From positions 1-43,032 of the forward strand of contig DZCQ01000023.1 in assembly GCA_022730285.1 (NCBI GenBank): a stretch of DNA of 43,032 nt, given 5' to 3'. Position numbers and translations under genes: made by a program. The notes below the pieces were generated by a model. It saw only the letters and a list, made by a program, of their open reading frames with translations. It was not told where the DNA came from and searched no databases. Of the stretch, positions 24,395 to 33,480 are shown piece by piece; positions within the stretch are counted from its first letter, which is position 1, and each line of letters starts with the position of its first letter. Source of the DNA: Flavobacterium psychrophilum. GTDB lineage: Bacteria > Bacteroidota > Bacteroidia > Flavobacteriales > Flavobacteriaceae.

Positions 24395-26851
24395 ATGATA
24401 AAAAATCATTTTGCACTTCTATTTTTTAATTTTTGCATTAGTATTAATTATGCACAATCTATCCAACCGAATAATACAGCTATTACGAAAGATAGCTTGG
24501 CTCCAAAAAAAACCATAACTACTACGTTTACTTCCGAAAAAATAATACTAGATGGAGTTTTTGAAGAAAAATCTTGGCTTGATGCTTCTGTTGCAACCGA
24601 TTTTGTAATGCTGGAACCTGATAATGGAAAACCTATTGATAATCAAAAAAGAACAGAAGTTCGGGTTATATACAATAATGATGGCATTTATATTGCTGCG
24701 AAAATGCACGATAGCAACCCCTCAAAAATATTAAGGGAAATTACAGAAAGAGATAATTTTGGTGCTTCAGATATTTTTGGCGTTTTTATTAATGGGTATA
24801 ATGACGGACAACAAGATTTTTCGTTCTATGTAACTGCGGGAAATACACAAGTTGATGCAATATCAACAAATTCTGGAGACGACTTTTCTTGGAATGCCAT
24901 TTGGGATAGCAAAGCAATAATTACAAACAATGGCTGGGCTGTAGAAATGAAAATACCGTATGCTGCGGTTCGATTTCCAAGTCAAGAGAAACAATTGTGG
25001 GGAATTAACTTTTTTAGAGAAATAAAAAGAGATAGATACAATTATACTTGGAATTTTGTAAATAACAAAATCGGAACTTTTACACAGCAAGCAGGAATAT
25101 TAGAGGGAATAGAAAACATAAAACCACCAACAAGACTGTTTTTGCTACCCTACACTTCCTACTATTTAAACGCAAACAAGCAAAATAAGACAAAAGGAAC
25201 AATTAAAGGAGGATTGGATATTAAATATGGTATTAACGAAGCTTTTACCTTAGACGTTATTCTTGTTCCAGATTTCGGACAAACAGCAATAGACCAAAAA
25301 GTGCTCAATTTAGGCCCTTTTGAACAACAATTTAACGAAAATAGATCTTTTTTTACAGAAGGAGTAGATTTGTTTAGCAAAGGAAGCATACTTTACACCC
25401 GAAGAATTGGTGGTAACCCAACAGGAACTCCTATTCTTAATACAAATGAAGTTGTTTTAGAATCGCCTATAAATGTTAGTCTTCTAAATGCCTTAAAAGT
25501 GTCTGGAAGAACTAATAATGGCTTAGGTATAGGCATTTTAAACGCAATCACTAAAAACACATACGCAACCATTCTGAACAATGCCACACAGGAAACTAGA
25601 AAAGAATTAATAGAACCTTTAGCAAATTATAACGTATTAGTATTTGACCAGCGTTTTCGCAAAAACTCTTCTATATCCTTTATAAACACGAATGTAACAA
25701 GAAATGGAAGTTTTAGAGATGCAAATGTAAGTGCCTTGGTATGGGACTTAAATACCAAAGAAAGTACTTATGGTTTACAAGGAAATTTTAAATATAGTTT
25801 TGTAAATCAATTAGAACCAAAAAAAGGCATTAGCACTTATTTAGAATTCAATAAAACAAGCGGAAAGTTTAGGCATGGATTTGGATCTAAAATTGTTACA
25901 AAAAACTATGATATCAACGATTTGGGTATTAATTTTGAAACAAATTACTATAACATCTATGCAAATTCTAGCTATCGCATTTTAAATCCTACCAAGCATT
26001 TTAATAGTTTTAGCATTTGGGCAAATGTATATACAGAGTTCCAAAAAAACACTGGAAAGATAAAAAATAACAGTTTAAATATTAGAACGAATATTACCAA
26101 TAAAAAAAATAATTCCTATGGATTTGGCGTGAACATGCATCCATTAGAATCGTATGACTATTACGAGCCGAGAGCAGAAGGAAGATACGTTATAAACCCA
26201 GATAGGTACGGAGCTTTTGCCTATTATTCTACTAATTATGCTAAAAAATTTGCTTTTGATATTAGCCTAGATATGGTGTTGTACAACGAGTTAGATCGAA
26301 ATTATTTTGGAATAAATTTAGCTCCAAGATATCGATTTAATAATAAATTCTCTCTAATATATCAAACAAATTATTCCAAACAAAATAACAACAAAGGATT
26401 TGTAGATAACATCTCTGATGCTATTATTTTTAGTAACAGAAATATTAATAGCCTGTCCAATAATTTAACTGCTAAATATTCGCTAAATAGCAATATCACG
26501 CTAAATGCAAAAGTTGCTCACTACTGGTCTTATTCTGAAAACAAAAACTTCTTAACATTAACCCCTAACGGATTATTAACAGAAAACACAACTATCTCGA
26601 ATAACTACAACCAAGATTTTTCAACATGGAACTTAGATTTGTCCCTCGCCTACTGGTTTGCCCCCGGTAGCCAAATATCTGTTTTATACCGAAATAATTC
26701 TTTTAATTATAATTCTGAAATTCAAAAAAATTATTCTCAAAACATAAGTACTCTTTTAAACAACAATATTTTAGATCACATTTTTTCTGTTAGTATAAAC
26801 TATTTTATAGACTATAATAGTGCCAAAAATGTTTTTACAAAAAGAAGATAA
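24395..26851 (+). CDS. DUF5916 / carbohydrate-binding family 9-like outer-membrane protein
   Basis: An 818-residue protein from the ATG at 24395; the frame continues 15 codons upstream only to a TTG inside the likely promoter. A signal peptide (IKNHFALLFFNFCISINYAQ) is followed by a CBM9-like beta-sandwich at about residues 40-230 (ILDGVFEEKSWLDAS, VRVIYNNDGIYIAAKMHDSNPSKI, GWAVEMKIPYAAVRFP). The remainder is DUF5916, beta-strand rich with aromatic alternation and ending KNVFTKRR, consistent with an outer-membrane barrel (for example FDQRFRKNSSISFINTNVTRNG). It may bind or move a polysaccharide or an organic solute, but no substrate is established. A -7 element TAATTTTG at 24369-24376 with TTG at 24350-24352 (16 bases apart) is the probable promoter. 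Confidence 0.85.
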   Translation: MIKNHFALLFFNFCISINYAQSIQPNNTAITKDSLAPKKTITTTFTSEKIILDGVFEEKSWLDASVATDFVMLEPDNGKPIDNQKRTEVRVIYNNDGIYIAAKMHDSNPSKILREITERDNFGASDIFGVFINGYNDGQQDFSFYVTAGNTQVDAISTNSGDDFSWNAIWDSKAIITNNGWAVEMKIPYAAVRFPSQEKQLWGINFFREIKRDRYNYTWNFVNNKIGTFTQQAGILEGIENIKPPTRLFLLPYTSYYLNANKQNKTKGTIKGGLDIKYGINEAFTLDVILVPDFGQTAIDQKVLNLGPFEQQFNENRSFFTEGVDLFSKGSILYTRRIGGNPTGTPILNTNEVVLESPINVSLLNALKVSGRTNNGLGIGILNAITKNTYATILNNATQETRKELIEPLANYNVLVFDQRFRKNSSISFINTNVTRNGSFRDANVSALVWDLNTKESTYGLQGNFKYSFVNQLEPKKGISTYLEFNKTSGKFRHGFGSKIVTKNYDINDLGINFETNYYNIYANSSYRILNPTKHFNSFSIWANVYTEFQKNTGKIKNNSLNIRTNITNKKNNSYGFGVNMHPLESYDYYEPRAEGRYVINPDRYGAFAYYSTNYAKKFAFDISLDMVLYNELDRNYFGINLAPRYRFNNKFSLIYQTNYSKQNNNKGFVDNISDAIIFSNRNINSLSNNLTAKYSLNSNITLNAKVAHYWSYSENKNFLTLTPNGLLTENTTISNNYNQDFSTWNLDLSLAYWFAPGSQISVLYRNNSFNYNSEIQKNYSQNISTLLNNNILDHIFSVSINYFIDYNSAKNVFTKRR

Positions 26852-26890
26852 CAAAAATGTCTTTACTGCCAACGGCTTTTTTTAAATACT

Positions 26891-26898
26891 TATCTTTG
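26891..26898 (+). promoter_or_regulatory. -7 element of gpmI
   Basis: Perfect TATCTTTG 19 bases before the gpmI ATG. No clear TTG at the -33 distance, so only the -7 half is supported. Confidence 0.5.
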
Positions 26899-26917
26899 TA
26901 TAAAAAATAACACTACA

Positions 26918-28435
26918 ATGAACAAAAAAGTAATTCTGATGATTCTGGACGGTTGGGGAAAATCTCCAGACCCAAAAGTTTCCGCAATAGACAATGCCAA
27001 CGTGCCTTTTATCAATAGTTTATATGCCAAATATCCAAATGCTCAACTAAGAACTGATGGTTTAAATGTAGGCTTACCCGAAGGTCAAATGGGAAATTCC
27101 GAAGTAGGCCACATGAATCTTGGTGCAGGACGAATTGTGTATCAAGACTTGGCAAAAATAAATTTAGCCGTTCAAAACAAAACCATGAGTCAAGAAAAAC
27201 CACTTCTTGATGCTTTTAAATATGCTTTAGAAAACGATAAAAAAGTACACTTTTTAGGATTGGTTTCTAACGGAGGTGTGCATTCTCACACATCGCATTT
27301 GTACGGATTATTAGATACAGCCCAGGAATATGGTTTACAAAAAGTATTTATTCATGCCTTTACAGATGGTCGCGATGTGGATCCAAAATCAGCAATTACG
27401 GATATTCAAAATTTGGAAAATCACATAAAAAATTCTACTGCAAATATTGCCACAATCATTGGTCGTTATTACGCAATGGACAGAGATAAACGCTGGGAAA
27501 GAGTAAAATTAGCCTATGATTTACTTGTGAATTCTGACGGAGAAAAATCGACAAATGCATTAGAAAGTATTCAAAAAAGTTACAACAATAATATAACAGA
27601 CGAGTTTTTACAACCTATTGTAATGACTGATAAAAATGCAAATCCTTTAGCTAAAATCGAAGATGATGACGTAGTTATCTTTTTCAATTTCAGAACAGAT
27701 AGAGGTCGTGAATTGACAGAAGCACTTTCGCAAAAAGATATTCATGAGTTTAATATGCACAAACTCAATTTATACTATGTTACCATGACTAATTATGATG
27801 ACACGTATAAAAATGTTCATGTAATTTATGACAAAGACAACATTACAGAAACACTTGGCGAAGTTTTAGAAAAAGCTGGGAAAAAGCAAATTCGCATTGC
27901 AGAAACTGAAAAATATCCACACGTAACATTCTTCTTTTCGGGCGGAAGAGAAATTCCATTTGAAGGCGAAACTAGAATTTTAAGAAATTCCCCAAAAGTA
28001 GCCACTTACGATTTACAACCTGAAATGAGTGCTTATGAACTGAAAGATGCTTTAATTCCAGAGCTTAAAAAAGGAGAAGTTGATTTTGTTTGTCTAAATT
28101 TTGCCAATGGTGATATGGTTGGACACACAGGTGTTATGGAAGCGGCAATAAAAGCTTGTGAAGCCATTGATATTTGTGTAAGAGAAGTGGTTGAAACAGC
28201 TTTAGAAAACAATTATACCACAATAATTATAGCTGATCATGGAAATTGTGAAACCATGATAAACCCTGACGGTTCACCAAATACAGCACATACAACCAAT
28301 CCGGTGCCAATTATTTTAGTAGATAAAGAGTTAAAAACAATTCACGATGGTGTTTTGGGCGATATTGCTCCTACTATTTTAGAATTAATGGGAATTGAAA
28401 AACCGACTGTGATGACACAACATTCGTTGTTGTAA
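26918..28435 (+). CDS. gpmI: 2,3-bisphosphoglycerate-independent phosphoglycerate mutase
   Basis: A dimanganese enzyme of glycolysis and gluconeogenesis, 505 residues, interconverting 3- and 2-phosphoglycerate through a phosphoserine intermediate. The metal-binding N-terminus VILMILDGWG is at residues 5-14, and the catalytic Ser61 lies in LPEGQMGNSEVGHMNLGAGR. The phosphotransferase domain has HAFTDGRDVDPKSA and IATIIGRYYAMDRDKRWERV. The C-terminal metal-binding part has CLNFANGDMVGHTGVMEAAIKA and IIIADHGNCE...NPDGSPNTAHTTNPVPIILV. Length and motifs are those of an intact enzyme. It is a one-gene unit: a -7 element sits just upstream and a strong hairpin lies 46 bases downstream. Confidence 0.97.
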   Translation: MNKKVILMILDGWGKSPDPKVSAIDNANVPFINSLYAKYPNAQLRTDGLNVGLPEGQMGNSEVGHMNLGAGRIVYQDLAKINLAVQNKTMSQEKPLLDAFKYALENDKKVHFLGLVSNGGVHSHTSHLYGLLDTAQEYGLQKVFIHAFTDGRDVDPKSAITDIQNLENHIKNSTANIATIIGRYYAMDRDKRWERVKLAYDLLVNSDGEKSTNALESIQKSYNNNITDEFLQPIVMTDKNANPLAKIEDDDVVIFFNFRTDRGRELTEALSQKDIHEFNMHKLNLYYVTMTNYDDTYKNVHVIYDKDNITETLGEVLEKAGKKQIRIAETEKYPHVTFFFSGGREIPFEGETRILRNSPKVATYDLQPEMSAYELKDALIPELKKGEVDFVCLNFANGDMVGHTGVMEAAIKACEAIDICVREVVETALENNYTTIIIADHGNCETMINPDGSPNTAHTTNPVPIILVDKELKTIHDGVLGDIAPTILELMGIEKPTVMTQHSLL

Positions 28436-28480
28436 AATTTTTGATATTACAAAAGCTACAATTCCTATTTCCAATAAAAC

Positions 28481-28525
28481 AAAAATAGCTTTGACAAAGC
28501 TCCAAAACCTTGCAAAGCTATTTTT
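28481..28525. terminator. Bidirectional terminator between gpmI and the CoA-transferase
   Basis: A 13-bp perfect stem, AAAAATAGCTTTG (28481-28493) with its complement (28513-28525), around a 19-base loop. A and T runs at both ends let it work for both convergent genes. Confidence 0.85.
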
Positions 28526-28530
28526 ATCAT

Positions 28531-29805
28531 CTACATTTTATTAAACAATTCGTAGTATTCTCTTTCGATGCTTTCTTGATGATTCGGATGTGCAATTCTT
28601 ACCAATTCTGTCGCACGTTGCTTTAATGTTTTCCCATACAAATCAGCAATTCCATTTTCGGTAATTACATAATGTATATGTGCACGTGTAGTAACCACTC
28701 CCGCACCTTGTTTTAAAAACGGAACAATTCTACTTTCTCCTTTTGTAGTGATAGATGGGAGTGCTATAATGGCCTTTCCTCCATTACTTAAAGATGCACC
28801 TCTTATAAAATCCATCTGTCCACCAACTCCAGAATACATTTGTGCACCAATAGAATCAGAACATACTTGCCCAGTAACATCTACTTCTATTGCCGAATTA
28901 ATAGCAACCATTTTTGGGTTTTTTCTAATTCGAGCTGTATCATTCACCATAGAAGATTCTTTCATTTCTATAAATGGATTGTCGTTTACATAATCATACA
29001 ATCGTTTTGACCCTACTAAAAAAGTGGCAAGAACCCTTCCTTTTAAGGTACCTTTATAATTACAATTAATTACGTTTTTTTCGATTAAATCTATTACACC
29101 ATCTGAAAACATTTCGGTATGCAACCCCAAATCTTTATGATTGGTTAATTTTGTTAAAGCCGCATTGGGGATAGACCCAATTCCCATTTGTAAGGTACTT
29201 TGGTCTTCTATAAGAGAAGCTATATAGCCGCCTATCTTGTCTTCTAGTGGTGAAATTGCAGCCATTTCGTGCCCATATATTGCTTGGTTTACCTCAACCA
29301 AATAATCAATTTCTGACACATGAATAATTCCGTCCCCAAAGGTTCTAGGCATTTGAGGATTTACTTGTGCTACCACAATTTTAGAATTTTCTATTGCGGC
29401 AATAGTGGCTTCTACCGAAACTCCAAGAGAACAATAACCATGATAATCTGGTGGCGAAACGTGAATAAAAACCACATCCAAAAGGACTGCTTTTTTTCGG
29501 AATAAATTTGGCAATTCGCTAAGAAATACCGGTGTATAAGAGCCGTTTCCTGCTCGTATAGTATGTCTAACATTTGCACCTATAAAAAAGGAATTTACAT
29601 GAAAACTAGATGCCAGTTCTGGATTTGCATACCTAGCTTCTCCTTCGGTATGAAGATGACAAATTTCAACATTTTTGAGTTCTGATGCCCTTTCTGTTAG
29701 AGCATTAGCTAAAACAGTAGGAGCAGCGGCAGCGGCTTGAAAATAAACTCGATCTCCAGATTTCACTACTTTTACAGCATCTTGTGCAGATATATATTGT
29801 CCCAT
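28531..29805 (-). CDS. Acetyl-CoA hydrolase/transferase family protein (4-hydroxybutyrate CoA-transferase-like)
   Basis: A 424-residue family-I-type CoA-transferase. The two-domain fold is visible: N-terminal VKSGDRVYFQAAAAAPTVL (CoA-binding region) and a C-terminal domain with catalytic Glu231 in LGLHTEMFSDGVIDL, the Glu that forms the acyl-CoA adduct. GSIPNAALTKL precedes it. MYSGVGGQMDFIRGASLSNGGKAIIALPSTTKG-like and TRAHIHYVITENGIADLYGKTLKQRA segments match butyryl-CoA:acetate and 4-hydroxybutyrate CoA-transferases. The carboxylic acid partner cannot be told from the sequence. It converges with gpmI on a shared terminator. A -7 TATCTTTG lies at 29902-29909, leaving a leader near 90 bases. 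Confidence 0.9.
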   Translation of the reverse strand: MGQYISAQDAVKVVKSGDRVYFQAAAAAPTVLANALTERASELKNVEICHLHTEGEARYANPELASSFHVNSFFIGANVRHTIRAGNGSYTPVFLSELPNLFRKKAVLLDVVFIHVSPPDYHGYCSLGVSVEATIAAIENSKIVVAQVNPQMPRTFGDGIIHVSEIDYLVEVNQAIYGHEMAAISPLEDKIGGYIASLIEDQSTLQMGIGSIPNAALTKLTNHKDLGLHTEMFSDGVIDLIEKNVINCNYKGTLKGRVLATFLVGSKRLYDYVNDNPFIEMKESSMVNDTARIRKNPKMVAINSAIEVDVTGQVCSDSIGAQMYSGVGGQMDFIRGASLSNGGKAIIALPSITTKGESRIVPFLKQGAGVVTTRAHIHYVITENGIADLYGKTLKQRATELVRIAHPNHQESIEREYYELFNKM

Positions 29806-29995
29806 AATTTATTTTTTAAGACTTTCTTTGTGCGATTATTGTAATATAGGTGGACTCTAAAAATTAGTTTTAGTTTAAAAAGAACTACACAAAAATCATA
29901 TCAAAGATACAATTTTAAAGAATTAGAGAATATGATAAAACTCATTTTTTATAAATCAGTTTTTAATCGTACTTTTGCAGTCTTAAAAATACATC

Positions 29996-30814
29996 ATGAT
30001 TATCCAAAAAAATCGAGAAGAAATTGAATTAATGCGAGAAAGTGCTCTAATTGTATCTAAAACATTAGGAATGATTGCTTCTGAAATAAAAGAAGGCATC
30101 ACTACTTTATACCTTGACAAACTTGCAGAAGAATTTATTAGAGATCATGGGGCTGTACCCAGTTTTTTGGGGTTGTATGGTTTTCCAAATTCCCTTTGCA
30201 TGAGTCCTAATTCACAAGTAGTACACGGCATTCCAAACAATATTCCTTTGCAAAGTGGTGATGTGATTTCGGTAGATTGTGGTGCTTTTAAAAATGGGTA
30301 TCATGGCGATCATGCTTATTCTTTCGAGATTGGGGAGGTATCGCCAGAAACAAAAAAGTTATTACAAATTACCAAGGAATCTTTATATCTAGGCATTCGT
30401 GAGTTTAAAAAAGGAAATAGAGTAGAAGATGTTGGAAATGCTATTCAAAAATACACCGAAGAGCATGGCTATAGTGTGGTTAGAGAACTAGTAGGGCATG
30501 GTTTAGGGCAAAAAATGCATGAAGATCCAGAAATGCCAAACTACGGAAAACGAGGTCGTGGAAAACTTTTTGTAGAAGGTATGGTTGTTGCAATAGAACC
30601 GATGATAAACATGGGAACTAAAAACATAAAACAACACAAAGATGGCTGGACAATTACTACTGCAGACGGAAAACCATCGGCACACTTTGAGCATGACGTG
30701 GCTCTTATTGATGGAAAACCAGAATTACTTTCTACTTTTGCTTATATTTACAAAGCTTTAGGAATTGTAAGTAATGAAGAAGATGAATTTAGAAAAGTGC
30801 CTCTTGTGCTTTAA
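29996..30814 (+). CDS. map: Methionine aminopeptidase, type I
   Basis: A cytoplasmic dimetal peptidase of 272 residues that removes the initiator methionine of nascent proteins. All catalytic residues are present: His78 in VVHGIP, Asp94 in SVDCGAF, Asp105 in YHGDHAYSF, His168 in VGHGLGQKMHEDPEMPNYG, Glu201 in IEPMINMG and Glu232 in AHFEHDVALIDG. After the usual end of the domain, a tail of about 30 residues (LSTFAYIYKALGIVSNEEDEFRKVP) occurs that is not needed for the active site. A TACTTTTG -7 element is at 29970-29977. The stop codon TAA at 30812-30814 lies within the left inverted repeat of the GxxExxY cassette, a sign that the cassette boundary coincides with the end of this gene. Confidence 0.96.
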   Translation: MIIQKNREEIELMRESALIVSKTLGMIASEIKEGITTLYLDKLAEEFIRDHGAVPSFLGLYGFPNSLCMSPNSQVVHGIPNNIPLQSGDVISVDCGAFKNGYHGDHAYSFEIGEVSPETKKLLQITKESLYLGIREFKKGNRVEDVGNAIQKYTEEHGYSVVRELVGHGLGQKMHEDPEMPNYGKRGRGKLFVEGMVVAIEPMINMGTKNIKQHKDGWTITTADGKPSAHFEHDVALIDGKPELLSTFAYIYKALGIVSNEEDEFRKVPLVL

Positions 30815-30842
30815 ACACGAATTTCACAAATTTTCACAAATT
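30811..30842 (+). repeat. Left inverted repeat of the GxxExxY cassette
   Basis: TTAAACACGAATTTCAC (30811-30827) is identical to the reverse complement of the right end, then seven bases differ, then CACAAATT (30835-30842) is again identical. It begins on the map stop codon. Confidence 0.85.
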
Positions 30843-30873
30843 CCAAACGCTTTAAATTATTCAACCCAAAAAC

Positions 30874-31248
30874 ATGGAAGAACTTTATTTAAAAGATGAA
30901 ACCTATAAAATAATAGGAATTTGTATGGAAGTTCATAAAATTTTAGGGAAAGGTCATAATGAAATAATTTATGGGGACGCATTAGAATATGAATTTAATA
31001 AAAATAACATTCCGTACAATAGAGAAATGAAATTTAATATTTCTTACAAAGACATTGTTTTGCCTCACTATTACTATTCATGTTTTGTGATTTTTAATGA
31101 AATTATTTTAAAAATAAAAGCAATTTCTGAACTTTCAAATAGTGAAATAAAACAAACATTAAACTATTTAGCTGCATCTAGAAACAAACTCGGATTATTA
31201 GTGAATTTTGGAGAAAATAGTTTAAAATACCGTAGAATAATCCTTTAA
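30874..31248 (+). CDS. GxxExxY family protein, PD-(D/E)XK-like, active site apparently decayed
   Basis: A 124-residue cytoplasmic protein of the GxxExxY family. The signature is at GHNEIIY (about residues 27-33), followed by EYEFNKNNIPYNRE and a C-terminal QTLNYLAASRNKLGLLVNFGENSLKYRRI that closely follows family members. Related proteins read ...ADF/LVV..D...ILEIKA..., with Asp and Glu-x-Lys resembling the PD-(D/E)XK nuclease core; here the segment reads YSCFVIFNEIILKIKA, so the Asp is Cys and the Glu is Lys. This comparison is from memory of the family. Function is unknown; nuclease activity has been suggested from the fold only. The gene is enclosed by inverted repeats and sits between map and a methyltransferase. 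The start at 30874 is the only convincing ATG. Confidence 0.85.
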   Translation: MEELYLKDETYKIIGICMEVHKILGKGHNEIIYGDALEYEFNKNNIPYNREMKFNISYKDIVLPHYYYSCFVIFNEIILKIKAISELSNSEIKQTLNYLAASRNKLGLLVNFGENSLKYRRIIL

Positions 31249-31285
31249 TAATTCCAATTTTATGAAATTCATATTACCACATTAT

Positions 31286-31317
31286 AATTTGTGTCAATCC
31301 GTGAAATTCGTGTTTAA
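31286..31317 (-). repeat. Right inverted repeat of the GxxExxY cassette
   Basis: Reads AATTTGTG, a seven-base divergent spacer, then GTGAAATTCGTGTTTAA, the mirror of the left repeat. It ends 11 bases before the methyltransferase ATG. Confidence 0.85.
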
Positions 31318-31328
31318 TTTTTTATACT

Positions 31329-32102
31329 ATGAAATCTGTATTTAAACTAATACTCAACACCATTCCACGACCTATCTTAATCCGATTAAGTTATGTGGCA
31401 CAACCATTTTTAGTGTTAATCCTAAAAGGAAACAAATTTACTGACCCAATTGATGGGAAAAGTTTTAAAATGTTCTTACCTTATGGTTATGGAACACAAA
31501 GAAATAATGTCTTATCGCCAAGTACACTTTCGTTAGAAAGACATCGGTTACTATGGTTATATCTCCAAAAGGAAACAGATTTTTTTTCGGCAAAAGAGAA
31601 AAAAAAAGTACTGCATTTTGCTCCAGAGCAAGCCTTTTATAAACTATTTCGAAATCAAAAAAATCTAGACTATACCACAACCGATTTGTTTTCACCTTTG
31701 GCAGATGTAAAAGCAGATATTTGCAATTTGCCTTTTCTGGACAATGAATATGACGTTATTTTATGTAACCACGTTCTAGAACATATTCCAGACGACACGA
31801 AAGCCATGAAAGAATTGTTTAGAGTGTTAAAGCCTGATGGTATGGCAATTTTGCAAATTCCACAAGATTTATCTCGAACAACTACTTTTGCAGATAATAG
31901 CATTGTAGATCCAAAAGAACGTGCAAAAATATTTGGACAATATGACCACGTTAGAATATATGGTAGAGATTATTTTGATAAGTTACGAAGCATTGGATTT
32001 ACAGTTGAAGAAGTAGATTATACAGCAAAATTATCGACAGAATTAGTCACTAAATATTGTTTGGCAAAAGGCGAGCTTATTCCGGTTTGTTTCAAAAAAT
32101 AA
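31329..32102 (+). CDS. Class I SAM-dependent methyltransferase
   Basis: A 257-residue protein with the Rossmann methyltransferase core in the middle: motif I region KVLHFAPEQAFYKLF (Pro in place of a Gly, an atypical motif I), the acidic loop TTTDLFSPLADVKADICNLPF, then DNEYDVILCNHVLEHIPDDTKAMKELFRVLKPDGMAILQIPQ, which is the Methyltransf_11 pattern. The target is unknown. Hydrophobic residues at the start (LILNTIPRPILIRLSYVAQPFLVLIL) may form a membrane-interacting helix, and related proteins are often annotated as acting on lipids or quinones; that is inference. It lies 11 bases after the cassette's right repeat and probably shared a transcript with map before the insertion. The type IX plug gene follows after 58 bases. 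Confidence 0.85.
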   Translation: MKSVFKLILNTIPRPILIRLSYVAQPFLVLILKGNKFTDPIDGKSFKMFLPYGYGTQRNNVLSPSTLSLERHRLLWLYLQKETDFFSAKEKKKVLHFAPEQAFYKLFRNQKNLDYTTTDLFSPLADVKADICNLPFLDNEYDVILCNHVLEHIPDDTKAMKELFRVLKPDGMAILQIPQDLSRTTTFADNSIVDPKERAKIFGQYDHVRIYGRDYFDKLRSIGFTVEEVDYTAKLSTELVTKYCLAKGELIPVCFKK

Positions 32103-32160
32103 AAAGAGGCATCATAATTGTATAAATTGTCTATCTTTACCATTAATAAATTTCAATAGT

Positions 32161-33411
32161 ATGAATTTCAGTAAAATAGCAGTAACTTTATTATTTATAA
32201 CCACCAATATATTTGGGCAAGTAATGGTTGAAACTTCTCCTCCATACAATATTAAGACACTTACCTTTACGCAAAACACTAACAATGTTATTCCAATTTT
32301 TCAGTTAGGAGATTCATTTCAAATTTCTTTTGATGATTTATTTGGAAACGAATCGGACTATTATTACACACTTACACATTGTAATTATAACTGGACACCA
32401 TCAGAACTTTCTAAAAACGAATACTTAGATGGAATAGACAATCAAAGAATTATAACGTATGAAAATTCTTTTAACACGTTGCAAATGTTTACGCATTATG
32501 AATTAAGTTTTCCAAATAGTCTTACCAAGATTATTAAAAGTGGTAACTATATTCTATCTATATTTAATGATTCTAACGAACTTGTATTTACAAGAAAATT
32601 TATTGTTTATGAAAATATAGCCCAAATCCCGATAGAAATAAAGCGTTCTAGAAATGTTGCAAATATAGAATGGAAACAAAATTTAGAATTTAGCATTAAA
32701 ACCGATCAAATCTTGTTTCAAAATCCAGTTCAAAATGTTAAGGTGGTTCTCTTTCAAAATGGAAAATGGGATAATGCAATAGTGAATATTAAACCACAAT
32801 ATACCATTGGGAACGATTTAATTTTTAAATACAATAAAGAGACAGAATTTTTTGGAGGAAATGAATATTTGTATTTTGACACAAAAGAAATAAGAGTAGT
32901 TAGCAATACTATTGCCCGAATTGACTCCAACGGAAGCTTGTACAACTCCCATTTATACACTGATAATTCTCGCAAAGACAAAGGTTATACCTATTATCCA
33001 GATATAGATGGCAACTTTAAAGTTCGTAACTTAAATGCACAAAACAACAATACTGAAGCCGATTATTCATGGGTGTATTTTAGCCTTTTTTCGCCTACAA
33101 CACCTGCAAACACCGAAATTTATGTAACAGGAATGTTTAACAACTATCTATTAAACCCTGAGAACAAGATGGACTTTAATCCTAAAACAGGTGTTTTTGA
33201 AAAAGCAATTTTAATAAAACAAGGCTTTAGCAACTATAATTTCACGATGTTAGACGCAAATGGAAATATAGACCAAGCAAATGCTATTGATGGAAATTAT
33301 TACCAAACAGAAAATAATTATACCATAGTTGGGTATTATCGTGCAAATGGCGAACGGTATGACAGAGTGATAGGAAAAGGGGAAGCGAACTCAATAAATA
33401 TTACTAATTAA
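32161..33411 (+). CDS. Type IX secretion system plug protein (DUF5103)
   Basis: A 416-residue periplasmic protein with a signal peptide (SKIAVTLLFITTNIFGQ). Members of this family plug the periplasmic side of the SprA (Sov) outer-membrane translocon, keeping it closed when no cargo is passing; this role is known from Flavobacterium johnsoniae. The sequence is beta-rich with the pattern YYYTLTHCNYNWTPSELSKNEYLDG near residue 63, a two-domain arrangement, and a late ADYSWVYFSLFSPTTPANTEIYVTGMFNNY. The gene sits between a methyltransferase and apaG, away from other secretion genes, as is usual for dispersed T9SS genes. A type IX cargo is encoded 6 kb downstream. Confidence 0.88.
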   Translation: MNFSKIAVTLLFITTNIFGQVMVETSPPYNIKTLTFTQNTNNVIPIFQLGDSFQISFDDLFGNESDYYYTLTHCNYNWTPSELSKNEYLDGIDNQRIITYENSFNTLQMFTHYELSFPNSLTKIIKSGNYILSIFNDSNELVFTRKFIVYENIAQIPIEIKRSRNVANIEWKQNLEFSIKTDQILFQNPVQNVKVVLFQNGKWDNAIVNIKPQYTIGNDLIFKYNKETEFFGGNEYLYFDTKEIRVVSNTIARIDSNGSLYNSHLYTDNSRKDKGYTYYPDIDGNFKVRNLNAQNNNTEADYSWVYFSLFSPTTPANTEIYVTGMFNNYLLNPENKMDFNPKTGVFEKAILIKQGFSNYNFTMLDANGNIDQANAIDGNYYQTENNYTIVGYYRANGERYDRVIGKGEANSINITN

Positions 33412-33480
33412 AATTAACACTTTATTTACATTTTTATATAGTAAAAAAACATTAACTTTGTAATTGTAAATCATAGTATT

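Larger units (their letters stand above)
30811..31317. mobile_element. 507-bp GxxExxY cassette bounded by imperfect terminal inverted repeats
   Basis: One gene is enclosed by inverted repeats of 32 bases (30811-30842 and 31286-31317). It is inserted between map and a methyltransferase, two genes on the same strand. There is no transposase and no clear target-site duplication. The repeats could be moved in trans by an element elsewhere, or be the ends of a decayed insertion. The element status is inferred from repeat symmetry and from the sporadic nature of this gene family. Confidence 0.5.
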
